Assembly: GCA_009781175.1 (NCBI GenBank)
Contig: WQYQ01000018.1
Coordinates: 1 to 64,000 of the forward strand
From: Betaproteobacteria bacterium
GTDB taxonomy: Bacteria; Pseudomonadota; Gammaproteobacteria; Burkholderiales; Rhodocyclaceae
Reading direction: 5' to 3'
DNA length: 64,000 nt
Below are positions 33,348 through 41,489 of the stretch, piece by piece. Positions within the stretch are counted from its first letter, which is position 1. Every line of letters begins with the position of its first letter. A model generated the notes under the pieces. The model searched no databases. It saw only the letters and a list, made by a program, of their open reading frames with translations, and was not told the DNA's origin. The position numbers and the translations under genes were made by a program.

Positions 33348-36300
33348 ATGCTTATCGACAACCCAGCCGAAACCTATACGCGCCGCAATGTCGAGCACTG
33401 GTGCGCGGCGAGCGAGCTGCGCAAAGGGATTCCCTATGTGAGGCGCGTGGCGGAGCTTGTCATCACGCCGCGGCGCATCACCGCCGAGGTCCAGGGGACC
33501 GCGCGCCTGCCTTATGCGGTGCAGATCGACTTTCAGCGCGGCTACTCGGGTCAATGGTTCCCTTCGATGGAGTGCTCATGCCCCGTCGGCTTCGGCTGCA
33601 AACATGCGGCGGCGACATTGCTCGCGGCCCTGGAAGCGCGCAACGACCCGGACCGGCTCAATCCGCAAGTGCTCGCCTGGGTCGAAGCGCTGCGCGATGT
33701 GGGAAAAGCAATCAAACCCAAGTCGCGCGCGAAAAACGAAGCCCTGTTCTATCTCTTGCAATGGGATGCGCAGCAACAGCAAGTCCTCGTCGGTTTCCGC
33801 AAGGGACGCCGCGACCCGGACGGCGCTCCTGCCCGCTCGGCGAGCGATTGGCAAAATATCGAGCGCGCGCTGCTCACCGCGCCGTCCTTCACCGATGCCA
33901 GCGACACGGACGCCTTGCGTCTGCTGTGGAGCCAACGCCCCAAGGGCCGCGACTGGGCGCCGATTCCAATCACCGAACGCGCGCCCGAGACAACGCTGCG
34001 CGCGCTGCTCGCCACCGAGCGCGCATTTTTGTTACGCGATCACATACCCATTACGTTGCACGAAGGCGCCGCGCGTGAAGCGCATTTGATCTGGCGGCCC
34101 GACACGGCAAACCGGCTGCGCGCCACGCTCGACGCGGGCAAACCGGATTTGCACATTATTCCCGGCGCGCCGGCCTGGTATCTGGATGCCGACGCCGCAT
34201 GCATCGGGCCACTCATCTGCGACATTGCGCCGCCCGTGCTGCGCCATCTGTTGTGCTTGCCACCGCTCGGCCGGCGCGATCGCACGCTCGTCGCGAGCGC
34301 GATGCGCGAACTACTGCCGCAGTTGCCCGCGCCAAGCGAAGATGCGGAACTGCGCCTACGCGAAATCGGCGGCACGCCGCAAGCGATACTCAGGCTCGGC
34401 ACCCTGCCGGTGTGGGCCGTGCGGCACTACCGCAACTACGGCAACCGCTATGACATCGGCGCATTCGACTATGCCCTGCCGCGTTTCCGCTACGGCGAAA
34501 TCGAGGTAACGCCCAAGGACAAACGGGAGTTCGTCTCTCTGCCAAGCGGGGAGACCGTGCGTTTGCGGCACGACGTCGACGCGGAAGCCGCTGCGCTTGC
34601 CCGTTTGATCAAGGCGGGTCTGGCGCCGCTGCCCGCCCAGGCGCTCGAACCGCGCGATGCGCGCGCGCAGCCCGAAGCGGCCTGGGGGCTCGCCAGCGAG
34701 GAAGATTGGCCCACCTTCGTCGAACACGAAGTCAAAACGCTGGCGCGCGAAGGTTGGAGCGTGACGATTCCGCCGGGCTTTCGCCATCGCCGCCTCAGCG
34801 TCGACGCCTGGCATGCGGAAGTCGAGGAGCGCGGCAACGGCTGGTTCGAACTCGATCTCGGGATTACCGTCGAAGGCCGCCGTCTGGCGCTGCCGCCGCT
34901 GCTCGCCGAACTCTTCGCGCGCGATCCGCGCTGGCTCGACACGCAACGTCTCGACCGGATCGACGCCGACGAAACGGTGGATCTGCATCTGCCCGAAGGC
35001 GACATGCTGCGCGTCGGCGCCGAGCGGATCAAGCCGCTCGCCCGCACGCTCATCGATCTGTTCGACCGCAAAACCGACGGTCCCTTGCGCTTGCCGGCGC
35101 TCGATGCGCAGCGCCTGGAAATTTTTTCCGACCCGCAGCGCTGGCAATTCCACGGCCCTGAAAGCCTGCATGCGCTCGCAACGCGTCTGCGCAACGCGGG
35201 GCAACCGCAGGCGGCCAATACGCCGCAAGGTTTCGCGCTCGAACTGCGCGGCTACCAGCGCGAAGGGCTGGGCTGGCTGCAATATCTGCGGGAAAACGCG
35301 CTCGCCGGCATTCTTGCCGACGATATGGGGCTCGGCAAAACCGCGCAGGCGCTCGCGCACCTGTTGATCGAAAAGCAGGCCGGCCGCGCCGACCGTCCCT
35401 CGTTGATCGTGCTGCCGACCTCGCTCGTTTTCAACTGGCGACGCGAAGCGGCACTCTGCACGCCGGCCTTGCGCGTGCTCGCCTTGCACGGCCCGAACCG
35501 CGCCGCGCGCTTCGACGAAATTTCCGCGCACGATATCGTTCTGACGACCTATCCGCTCGTCTGGCGCGATGCCGAAATTCTGCAAAACCACGCGTGGCAT
35601 TTTTTGATTCTCGATGAAGCGCAAACAGTCAAGAACGCCGCCAGCAAGGCCGCCGGCACTCTGCGCACGCTGAATGCGCGGCATCGGCTCTGCATCACCG
35701 GCACGCCGCTGGAAAACCACCTCGGCGAATTGTGGGCGCAGTTCGATTTTCTGCTGCCGGGCTTTCTCGGCAGCCAGCGCGATTTCGCCAAACATTGGCG
35801 CACGCCCATCGAAAAACACGGCGACACCTTGCGGCGCGAGCTGCTCGCGCGCCGGCTCAAACCGTTCATCCTGCGCCGGCGCAAGGAAGACGTCGCCCGC
35901 GAGCTGCCGCCGAAAACCCTGGTGCTGCGTTCGGTCGCTTTCGACACGCAACAACGCGACCTTTACGAAACCGTGCGCGCCACCGTGGACGCCGCCGTGC
36001 AGCGCGAGATTGCCGCCAAGGGTTTCCACCGCAGCCAGATTGCGATTCTCGACGCGCTACTGAAGCTGCGCCAGGTCTGTTGCGATCCACGCCTGCTCGC
36101 CGCACAGAGCGCACAGCGCGTGAAACAATCGGCCAAGCTCGAACTGCTGATGGAAATGCTGCCGGAACTCATCGCCGAAGGCCGCCGCATTCTATTGTTC
36201 TCGCAATTCACCGGCATGCTCGATCTGATTGAGGCGGAAGTGGAACGCGCCGGGCTCGATTTCGTGCGTCTCGACGGCGGCACGCGCGAGCGTGAAATTC

Positions 36301-36644
36301 CGGTGCGCCGCTTTCAGAACGGCGAAGCACCGCTGTTTCTAATCAGCCTCAAAGCCGGCGGCGTCGGGCTGAATCTCACCGCCGCCGATACGGTGATTCA
36401 TTTCGATCCCTGGTGGAATCCCGCTGCGGAAAATCAGGCCACCGACCGCGCGCACCGCATCGGCCAAACGCGCAATGTGTTCGTCTACAAACTCATCGTC
36501 GCGGGCAGTATCGAAGAGCGCATTCTTGCCTTGCAGGATAAGAAAGCCAGACTCGCCGCCGAGATTTTGAACGATGCCCAGAATACGGCGCAGCAATTTT
36601 CAGAGACCGATCTCGCAGCGCTGCTCGCACCACTGCCCGACTAA
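33348..36644 (+). CDS. SWIM zinc-finger SNF2-family helicase
   Basis: A 1098-residue Swi2/Snf2 ATPase. A SWIM zinc finger lies near the N-terminus with Cys76, Cys78, Cys84 and His86 (SMECSCPVGFGCKHAAATL). A long middle region of unknown fold follows, then the helicase core in the last 450 residues: motif I LADDMGLGKTAQALAHLL, motif II LDEAQ, motif III ITGTPLENHLGELWAQFD, motif V/VI GGVGLNLTAADTVIHFDPWW and NQATDRAHRIGQ. Such proteins remodel DNA- or RNA polymerase-bound complexes, and some relatives belong to defence systems. Here it stands alone between thiD and a diguanylate cyclase, so the role is open. Confidence 0.9.
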   Translation: MLIDNPAETYTRRNVEHWCAASELRKGIPYVRRVAELVITPRRITAEVQGTARLPYAVQIDFQRGYSGQWFPSMECSCPVGFGCKHAAATLLAALEARNDPDRLNPQVLAWVEALRDVGKAIKPKSRAKNEALFYLLQWDAQQQQVLVGFRKGRRDPDGAPARSASDWQNIERALLTAPSFTDASDTDALRLLWSQRPKGRDWAPIPITERAPETTLRALLATERAFLLRDHIPITLHEGAAREAHLIWRPDTANRLRATLDAGKPDLHIIPGAPAWYLDADAACIGPLICDIAPPVLRHLLCLPPLGRRDRTLVASAMRELLPQLPAPSEDAELRLREIGGTPQAILRLGTLPVWAVRHYRNYGNRYDIGAFDYALPRFRYGEIEVTPKDKREFVSLPSGETVRLRHDVDAEAAALARLIKAGLAPLPAQALEPRDARAQPEAAWGLASEEDWPTFVEHEVKTLAREGWSVTIPPGFRHRRLSVDAWHAEVEERGNGWFELDLGITVEGRRLALPPLLAELFARDPRWLDTQRLDRIDADETVDLHLPEGDMLRVGAERIKPLARTLIDLFDRKTDGPLRLPALDAQRLEIFSDPQRWQFHGPESLHALATRLRNAGQPQAANTPQGFALELRGYQREGLGWLQYLRENALAGILADDMGLGKTAQALAHLLIEKQAGRADRPSLIVLPTSLVFNWRREAALCTPALRVLALHGPNRAARFDEISAHDIVLTTYPLVWRDAEILQNHAWHFLILDEAQTVKNAASKAAGTLRTLNARHRLCITGTPLENHLGELWAQFDFLLPGFLGSQRDFAKHWRTPIEKHGDTLRRELLARRLKPFILRRRKEDVARELPPKTLVLRSVAFDTQQRDLYETVRATVDAAVQREIAAKGFHRSQIAILDALLKLRQVCCDPRLLAAQSAQRVKQSAKLELLMEMLPELIAEGRRILLFSQFTGMLDLIEAEVERAGLDFVRLDGGTREREIPVRRFQNGEAPLFLISLKAGGVGLNLTAADTVIHFDPWWNPAAENQATDRAHRIGQTRNVFVYKLIVAGSIEERILALQDKKARLAAEILNDAQNTAQQFSETDLAALLAPLPD

Positions 36645-37073
36645 ACGCCGCAAATAAAACGCCCGCGTTGCCGTGCAGACAAGCGATGCGCAATACGGCA
36701 TGAATATCCCCTGCGGAGTCACCCCAAACGGGGGATGGAATTTCCCACCACGAATTTGAGGCCCCCATAAAGTTTCACCTCCCTGCCCTTGTTATTTACG
36801 AGTTCGACCAATGGGCAAAATATATATGGAAAATTGTTAAATCCACCCAAGCCGGCTCGTCTTTTGCTTGGAAGTTAAATTAATTTATACGCAGAGATAT
36901 AGACCAAAATTAGTGTCATAAGGCATAGCGATTAAGGATGACCTCGACATACAATTGATTGCTTATGCCGTGTTTGCTTTGGCGTTTAACTAACAACAAA
37001 AAACGCATGCGCAGCCCGCAACTTAAGCCGCCGCACAAACGAGGGTCACTCGCATGCATACCGGTGATTCAAA
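36645..37073. other. 429-base gap without a recognisable gene
   Basis: From about 36770 this stretch turns AT-rich with A/T runs (ATATATATGG near 36822, TTAAATTAATTTATA near 36885), fitting a promoter region for the diguanylate cyclase at 37074. No open frame with natural composition, no clear terminator hairpin and no repeat was found. The first 120 bases are GC-rich leftover after the helicase gene. Confidence 0.4.
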
Positions 37074-38570
37074 ATGCTTGACAGTCGACTGAGATTCAAG
37101 CCTCCGATTGCACTTGTCATTGTGATCGGCTTGCTCACTGCCTCCACGCTTGCATTGATCGCAGTTGCGGTCTGGCTTGGATATGAAGTCAAAACCGATG
37201 CCGCCTGCCTGAACATCGCCACACAACAACGGGCGCTACTGCAACAGATCGTCCTTGACGCAACGCGCCTCAACACACTTCCGCAAGGCCCCGCGCACGA
37301 TACGACGCGCATTTTTAAACTCCTACACACTGCTGAAATCCCGCAAGGCTTCATGCGCGATGCGACGCGGGAAGAATTACTCGCCAACGTCCACCTGTTC
37401 GATGACAACATCACCACCCTGCGCCTCGGCGGGCAGAAAGATGTCCAGAACCATCTCATCGATAGCACCGCGCGCGAACTGCTGCAAACCCTCGCGCAGA
37501 CATGGGCGCCCGTGCTCACCGCCACGATACCGTTGAGGAGTGAGGACTCCTTCGCCAACGTCGAGGCATTCAAACGCACACTGAGTGGACAAGACCAGCG
37601 TTTGTTCGACTCCACCAACCGCCTGACGAGCCGGCTCACAAACGATGTGTGGGATCACTCGGATCGCGTCCAAACCGCTCTGGTACTTGGACAGACGCTC
37701 GCATTCCTGACAACGCTCACCCTGCTCGGTGCGCTGTTCTACTACTACCGCACTGGCGCATTAGCCAGCAAGCGCATCCAGAATCTGCTTGAAGCGATCT
37801 CGGCGGGGGTCTGTCTGATTGACAACCGCAACCGCATCGTTTTAGCCAATCAAACCGCCGGATCAATCCTCGGATGGAGTTCCAACGCACTCGAAGGCCA
37901 GGTCGTTCCCGGTCTGGAAAAAGAGGGGTTGTTGGAACATCAGACGCCGGCAGGCCAACAAATCCATATCCAGATCTCTCACGGCCCCCTGCCCGCTCCA
38001 GACCGGCTGACCGTCCTCACCCTGCACGACATCACCGAACACATCAAACACGCGGAAACGCTGCGCACCCTGGCCGATCATGACCCGCTGACCGGCTTGC
38101 CCAATCGCCGCCTGTTCGAAGACCGCTTCGGGGTTGCCGTCGCGCAAGCAACGCGCGTGCGCCAACATGTCGGTATCGCATTGCTGGATCTCGACAATTT
38201 CAAATCGATCAACGACAGCCTAGGCCATGCCGTCGGCGACCGCGTGCTTCAGGCCGTTTCACAGCGCCTTGCCGCTTGCGCGCGCGGCGGCGATACGATT
38301 GCGCGCATCGGCGGCGATGAGTTCGTGTGCATTTTCACTGCCATCGGCGGCCGCGAGCATCTGGCGGCGCTCGGGCAGCGTTTGCTCAACAACCTCGCAC
38401 AACCGCTGGAGTATGACGGCCGCTTCCTGCCCTTGCCCGTCAGTATTGGTTTGGCGATTTATCCCGACGATGCAGAAGAGGTCGGTCACCTGTTGGCGCG
38501 CGCGGATGCCGCGATGTACCAGGCCAAACAGCAAGGCGGCAACGCAACACGCTTCAGTTCGGCGAACTAG
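37074..38570 (+). CDS. membrane-bound diguanylate cyclase with PAS domain
   Basis: A 498-residue signalling protein. An N-terminal membrane helix (PIALVIVIGLLTASTLALIA) and a second near residue 210 (TALVLGQTLAFLTTLTLLG) enclose a periplasmic helical sensor that resembles the PilJ-type region (TQQRALLQQIVLDATRLN, ATREELLANVHLFDDNI). A PAS domain follows (IQNLLEAISAGVCLIDNRNR). The C-terminal GGDEF domain has DHDPLTGLPNRRLFEDR and an intact RIGGDEFVCIF active site. It should make cyclic di-GMP in answer to a periplasmic or redox cue. The start has no clear ribosome site. It stands alone in direction with small genes after it. Confidence 0.88.
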   Translation: MLDSRLRFKPPIALVIVIGLLTASTLALIAVAVWLGYEVKTDAACLNIATQQRALLQQIVLDATRLNTLPQGPAHDTTRIFKLLHTAEIPQGFMRDATREELLANVHLFDDNITTLRLGGQKDVQNHLIDSTARELLQTLAQTWAPVLTATIPLRSEDSFANVEAFKRTLSGQDQRLFDSTNRLTSRLTNDVWDHSDRVQTALVLGQTLAFLTTLTLLGALFYYYRTGALASKRIQNLLEAISAGVCLIDNRNRIVLANQTAGSILGWSSNALEGQVVPGLEKEGLLEHQTPAGQQIHIQISHGPLPAPDRLTVLTLHDITEHIKHAETLRTLADHDPLTGLPNRRLFEDRFGVAVAQATRVRQHVGIALLDLDNFKSINDSLGHAVGDRVLQAVSQRLAACARGGDTIARIGGDEFVCIFTAIGGREHLAALGQRLLNNLAQPLEYDGRFLPLPVSIGLAIYPDDAEEVGHLLARADAAMYQAKQQGGNATRFSSAN

Positions 38571-38611
38571 CTCGCATACACTATTGCTTTTCGTCCGGCC
38601 GACCATTTCCG

Positions 38612-39262
38612 ATGAGCCCGTCGCACCCCACGCTGAGTCTTCTCGAAACCCGCATTCTCGGTGTCCTGGTCGAGAAAGAGCTGACCGTACCCGATACTTA
38701 CCCGCTGTCACTCAACGCGCTGACCGCTGGCTGCAATCAAAAAAGCAACCGCGATCCAGTCATCGACGCCAGCGAAACGGACGTGCTCGACGCGCTCGAT
38801 CGATTGCGCAGCTTGAGCCTTGTCATCGAGTCGCTTGGCAGCCGCGTCACACGTTATGCGCAGAACATCGGACGTGTGCTGCAGATTCCCTCGCAGGCGG
38901 TCGCCCTGCTGACCACGCTGATGCTGCGCGGTCCGCAAACGATTGCGGAACTGCGCGCCAATAGCGAACGCCTGCATCGTTTCGCCGACGCCTCCTCCGT
39001 CGAAGCCTTCCTCACCGAACTGGCGGAACGCAGCAGCGGCGCGCTCGTGGTGGAACTTCCACGCATGCCCGGCGCGCGCGAAACACGCTGGACGCATCTG
39101 CTGTCGGGCATGCCCGAAATCACCGCGCCGCCTCTTTCCGTCGCAGCGCCAGGTGGTGACACGGCGCTTGCCGCTCGCGTTGCGGCGCTCGAAAACGAAA
39201 TTGCCGAGTTGCGTGCGGAATTGCAGACGCTGTACGAACGTCTGGACGCATTGGACAAATAG
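38612..39262 (+). CDS. YceH/DUF480 family protein
   Basis: A 216-residue protein of the YceH family: LLETRILGVLVEKELTVPD, TYPLSLNALTAGCNQKSNRD and VLDALDRLRSLSLV, two winged-helix units typical of the family, then a C-terminal coiled coil (LAARVAALENEIAELRAELQ). Its function is unknown; the double winged helix suggests nucleic-acid binding. It lies 41 bases after the diguanylate cyclase, possibly in the same transcript. Confidence 0.9.
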   Translation: MSPSHPTLSLLETRILGVLVEKELTVPDTYPLSLNALTAGCNQKSNRDPVIDASETDVLDALDRLRSLSLVIESLGSRVTRYAQNIGRVLQIPSQAVALLTTLMLRGPQTIAELRANSERLHRFADASSVEAFLTELAERSSGALVVELPRMPGARETRWTHLLSGMPEITAPPLSVAAPGGDTALAARVAALENEIAELRAELQTLYERLDALDK

Positions 39263-39268
39263 CACTTC

Positions 39269-39520
39269 ATGGAATGCCGCGCGGGATGTGCCGCCTGCTG
39301 CATCGCGCCTTCGATTTCATCGACGATCCCCGGCATGCCGCACGGCAAACCGGCGGGCATTTCCTGCGTTCAGCTCGACTCGGCTTTGCGCTGCAAATTG
39401 TTCAACGACCCGCGCCGGCCGGATGTCTGCAAAAGCCTGCAAGCATCGCGCGAAATGTGCGGGAGCAACCGCGCCGAGGCGATACTGTTTCTAAGCCGTC
39501 TTGAACGACTCACGCGTTGA
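39269..39520 (+). CDS. YkgJ-type cysteine-cluster protein
   Basis: An 83-residue protein with the zinc/iron-chelating cysteine pattern of the YkgJ/UPF0153 group: CRAGCAACC at the N-terminus, ISCVQL, LRCKLF, and PDVCKSL further on. It probably binds a metal ion or iron-sulfur cluster. It starts six bases after the YceH-like gene and is likely co-transcribed. Its biochemical role is unknown. It is convergent with the TetR gene (ends 39527). Confidence 0.88.
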   Translation: MECRAGCAACCIAPSISSTIPGMPHGKPAGISCVQLDSALRCKLFNDPRRPDVCKSLQASREMCGSNRAEAILFLSRLERLTR

Positions 39521-39526
39521 CAAAGC

Positions 39527-40147
39527 TCAGCGTCGCCGTAGAGCAATATGCTCGCCGAGCATCCCCGGGATCGATTGGCTGAGTGGATTGTTTTCGTCGC
39601 TCCCGACGCACAGACGCACAACCCCAAGCAAAAACGCATAGGTATCGCGCGCCAGCGACGCGGGCTTCAGCCCGGCCCGTAATAAACCTTTTTCGGCCGC
39701 CGCCGTGTAAGCTTCGAGCAAGCGCTCTTCGATCTGATGCGTTTTGCACACGATCTGCTGCAAGGTCGCGCCGAACTCGCCGGTGTATTCGCATTTGAAG
39801 AACATCACTTCGAAGGTCTGGCGTATCGCCGGATCGGTTTTCAGCAAATCGATATGCATACGCAGAAATTCTTCGATCACGACAAGCGGATCTTTACTTC
39901 CGCTCGAATCGCGCAATTGCGCGTCGAAACGCTCAATGATCGGCATCGCGATATCGTCGCGCAGCGCCAAAAAGATTTCGGCCTTATTCGCGAAGTGCCA
40001 ATAAATCGCCCCGCGCGAAACGCCGGCTGCCTCCGCGATCTGTTCGAGCGAGGTATGACTGACCCCGCGTTCGGCAAAGACGCTGCGTGCCGCATCGATG
40101 ATGAGGCGCCGCGTCTGCTCGGTTTCTGCTTTGGTTTTTCGTGCCAT
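39527..40147 (-). CDS. TetR-family repressor of the RND efflux pump (AcrR/TtgR type)
   Basis: A 206-residue repressor. The N-terminal helix-turn-helix has TRRLIIDAARSVFAERGVSH, TSLEQIAEAAGVSRGAIYWH and FANKAEIF, very like AcrR/TtgR; the C-terminal ligand domain is less conserved. The ATG at 40147 has no ribosome site, and a TATAAT box ends ten bases before it, so the message is probably leaderless. It is divergent from the pump genes across a 131-base gap with a long palindrome (40156-40183), the expected shared operator. Confidence 0.9.
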   Translation of the reverse strand: MARKTKAETEQTRRLIIDAARSVFAERGVSHTSLEQIAEAAGVSRGAIYWHFANKAEIFLALRDDIAMPIIERFDAQLRDSSGSKDPLVVIEEFLRMHIDLLKTDPAIRQTFEVMFFKCEYTGEFGATLQQIVCKTHQIEERLLEAYTAAAEKGLLRAGLKPASLARDTYAFLLGVVRLCVGSDENNPLSQSIPGMLGEHIALRRR

Positions 40148-40155
40148 AATATTTT

Positions 40156-40183
40156 TTATTATACATACACGCATGTATAATAA
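40156..40183. promoter_or_regulatory. 28-base palindromic operator with two divergent -10 boxes
   Basis: TTATTATACATA (40156-40167) and CATGTATAATAA (40172-40183) are reverse complements at 11 of 12 positions around a 4-base centre. The ATACAT/ATGTAT core fits AcrR/TtgR-type sites. Each arm contains a perfect TATAAT: 40176-40181 for the rightward pump genes, and the complement of 40158-40163 for the leftward tetR gene. Binding at the centre would block both promoters at once. Confidence 0.75.
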
Positions 40184-40216
40184 ATTCGTTCATATCTACG
40201 TATATATAGATACTCG

Positions 40217-40251
40217 CGTACAGGGGCGTGCGGCTGGCACGCCCCTGTACG
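40217..40251. repeat. 15-base perfect inverted repeat in the leader of the efflux operon
   Basis: CGTACAGGGGCGTGC (40217-40231) and its exact reverse complement (40237-40251) flank a 5-base loop. It lies between the -10 box and the ATG (40279) of the adaptor gene, so it is transcribed in the 5' leader. The hairpin is very stable and GC-rich. It may be an interspersed palindromic element or a leader structure that limits pump expression. Confidence 0.7.
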
Positions 40252-40278
40252 TTCCAGAAATGCCCAGGAGTCCTCCGG

Positions 40279-41475
40279 ATGACACGCCCAAATTCGCTAC
40301 TCGGATGGCACTTTGCCGCGCCCTCCCTCCCCCTCGCAGCGCTTGCAGCACTCGCCCTCGCCGCCTGTTCCGGCAAAGAACAAGCCGGCGGACCGCCCCC
40401 GAACCAGGCCATGCCCGTCACCGTCATCACGGCGCAGCCAGGCCAGGCGCCGATCTTCGTTGAAGCAGTCGGGCAAACGGAAGGCGCCAAAGAGGTCGAG
40501 GTTCGCGCGCAGGTTGGCGGATTGCTGATGAAGCGCTTTTATCAGGAAGGCGCAGCCGTCAAAGCCGGCCAGTCGATGTTTGAAATCGACCGCGCCCCGC
40601 TTGAAGCAGCGCTCGCGAATGCGCGCGCCGCCGTAACCCAGGCCCAGGCGCGCGTCGATCAGGCCGAGCGCGAATACAACCGCTTGAAGGGCCTCGTCGC
40701 CGAAGACGCCGCGAGCCGCAAGGATTTCGACGACGCGACCTCCGAGTCGCAGCTCGCACATGCCGCGCTCGAAGCCGCGCGGGCGCAAGCCAAGACCGCC
40801 GAGCTGAACCTGGGCTATGCCAGCGTGACCGCCCCGGTTTCCGGCATCAGTGGCCGCGCCCAAAAAACCGAAGGCAACCTGATCACGATCGCGGACAGCC
40901 TGCTGACCACTGTCGTTCAAACCGATCCGATCAAGGTCCGCTTCGCACTCAGCGATCTCGACGCGGCAGCGATTCCAGGCGGCCAGTTCAATGCGCGCAA
41001 GGTCACAAGCGTGGGAATCGTCCTGCCTAACGGCACGACCTACGCCCAAAAGGGCGCCCTCGATTTTGCCGCGACGCAGATCGATCCCAAACTTGGTACG
41101 CGCGAACTGCGCGCCGCCTTCCCCAACCCGAATATCGAGGTGCTGCCGGGCCAGTTCGTCAAGGTTCGCCTGGAAGTCGGCACGCGTGACGGTGTATTCC
41201 GCGTTCCGCAAGGGGTGGTGATTCAGTCCGACCAAGGCTTCGTGGTGATGACCGTGGGCGAAGGCGACAAGGTCGCGCCGCGCCCGGTACAGGTCGGGCC
41301 GTGGGAGGGCAAGGACTGGATCATCACCGGCGGCCTCAAGGCCGGCGACCGGGTCATCGTCGACAATCTGATCAAGCTGCGCCCCGGCATGCCGGTCAAG
41401 CCGATGCCGCCGGGCGCCGCGCCTGACGGTGGTTCCGCAAGCGCGCCGGCCGCCGACGCGAAGAAGCAGGGTTGA
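40279..41475 (+). CDS. RND efflux pump periplasmic adaptor lipoprotein (AcrA/MexA type)
   Basis: A 398-residue membrane-fusion protein. A signal peptide ends in a lipobox (LALAACSGKEQ), so it is anchored in the inner membrane by lipid. Lipoyl halves (VEVRAQVGGLLMKRFYQEGA and AELNLGYASVTAPVSGISGR), a helical hairpin (LEAALANARAAVTQAQARVD) and beta-barrel regions follow in the normal order. The ATG at 40279 follows AGGAG; upstream in-frame codons would read through the leader hairpin. First gene of an adaptor-pump-channel operon. Confidence 0.92.
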   Translation: MTRPNSLLGWHFAAPSLPLAALAALALAACSGKEQAGGPPPNQAMPVTVITAQPGQAPIFVEAVGQTEGAKEVEVRAQVGGLLMKRFYQEGAAVKAGQSMFEIDRAPLEAALANARAAVTQAQARVDQAEREYNRLKGLVAEDAASRKDFDDATSESQLAHAALEAARAQAKTAELNLGYASVTAPVSGISGRAQKTEGNLITIADSLLTTVVQTDPIKVRFALSDLDAAAIPGGQFNARKVTSVGIVLPNGTTYAQKGALDFAATQIDPKLGTRELRAAFPNPNIEVLPGQFVKVRLEVGTRDGVFRVPQGVVIQSDQGFVVMTVGEGDKVAPRPVQVGPWEGKDWIITGGLKAGDRVIVDNLIKLRPGMPVKPMPPGAAPDGGSASAPAADAKKQG

Positions 41476-41489
41476 GGAAGGACTGAGCC

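Noticed and set aside
34356-36029. Minus-strand open frame of 557 codons inside the SNF2 helicase gene
   Set aside because: The plus-strand gene has all helicase motifs in order; the opposite frame shows no recognisable domain.
36493-36768. Minus-strand frame over the end of the helicase gene and the gap
   Set aside because: Mostly overlaps the real gene; the free part is short, with no ribosome site. I suspected an insertion-sequence end here but found no matching inverted repeats.
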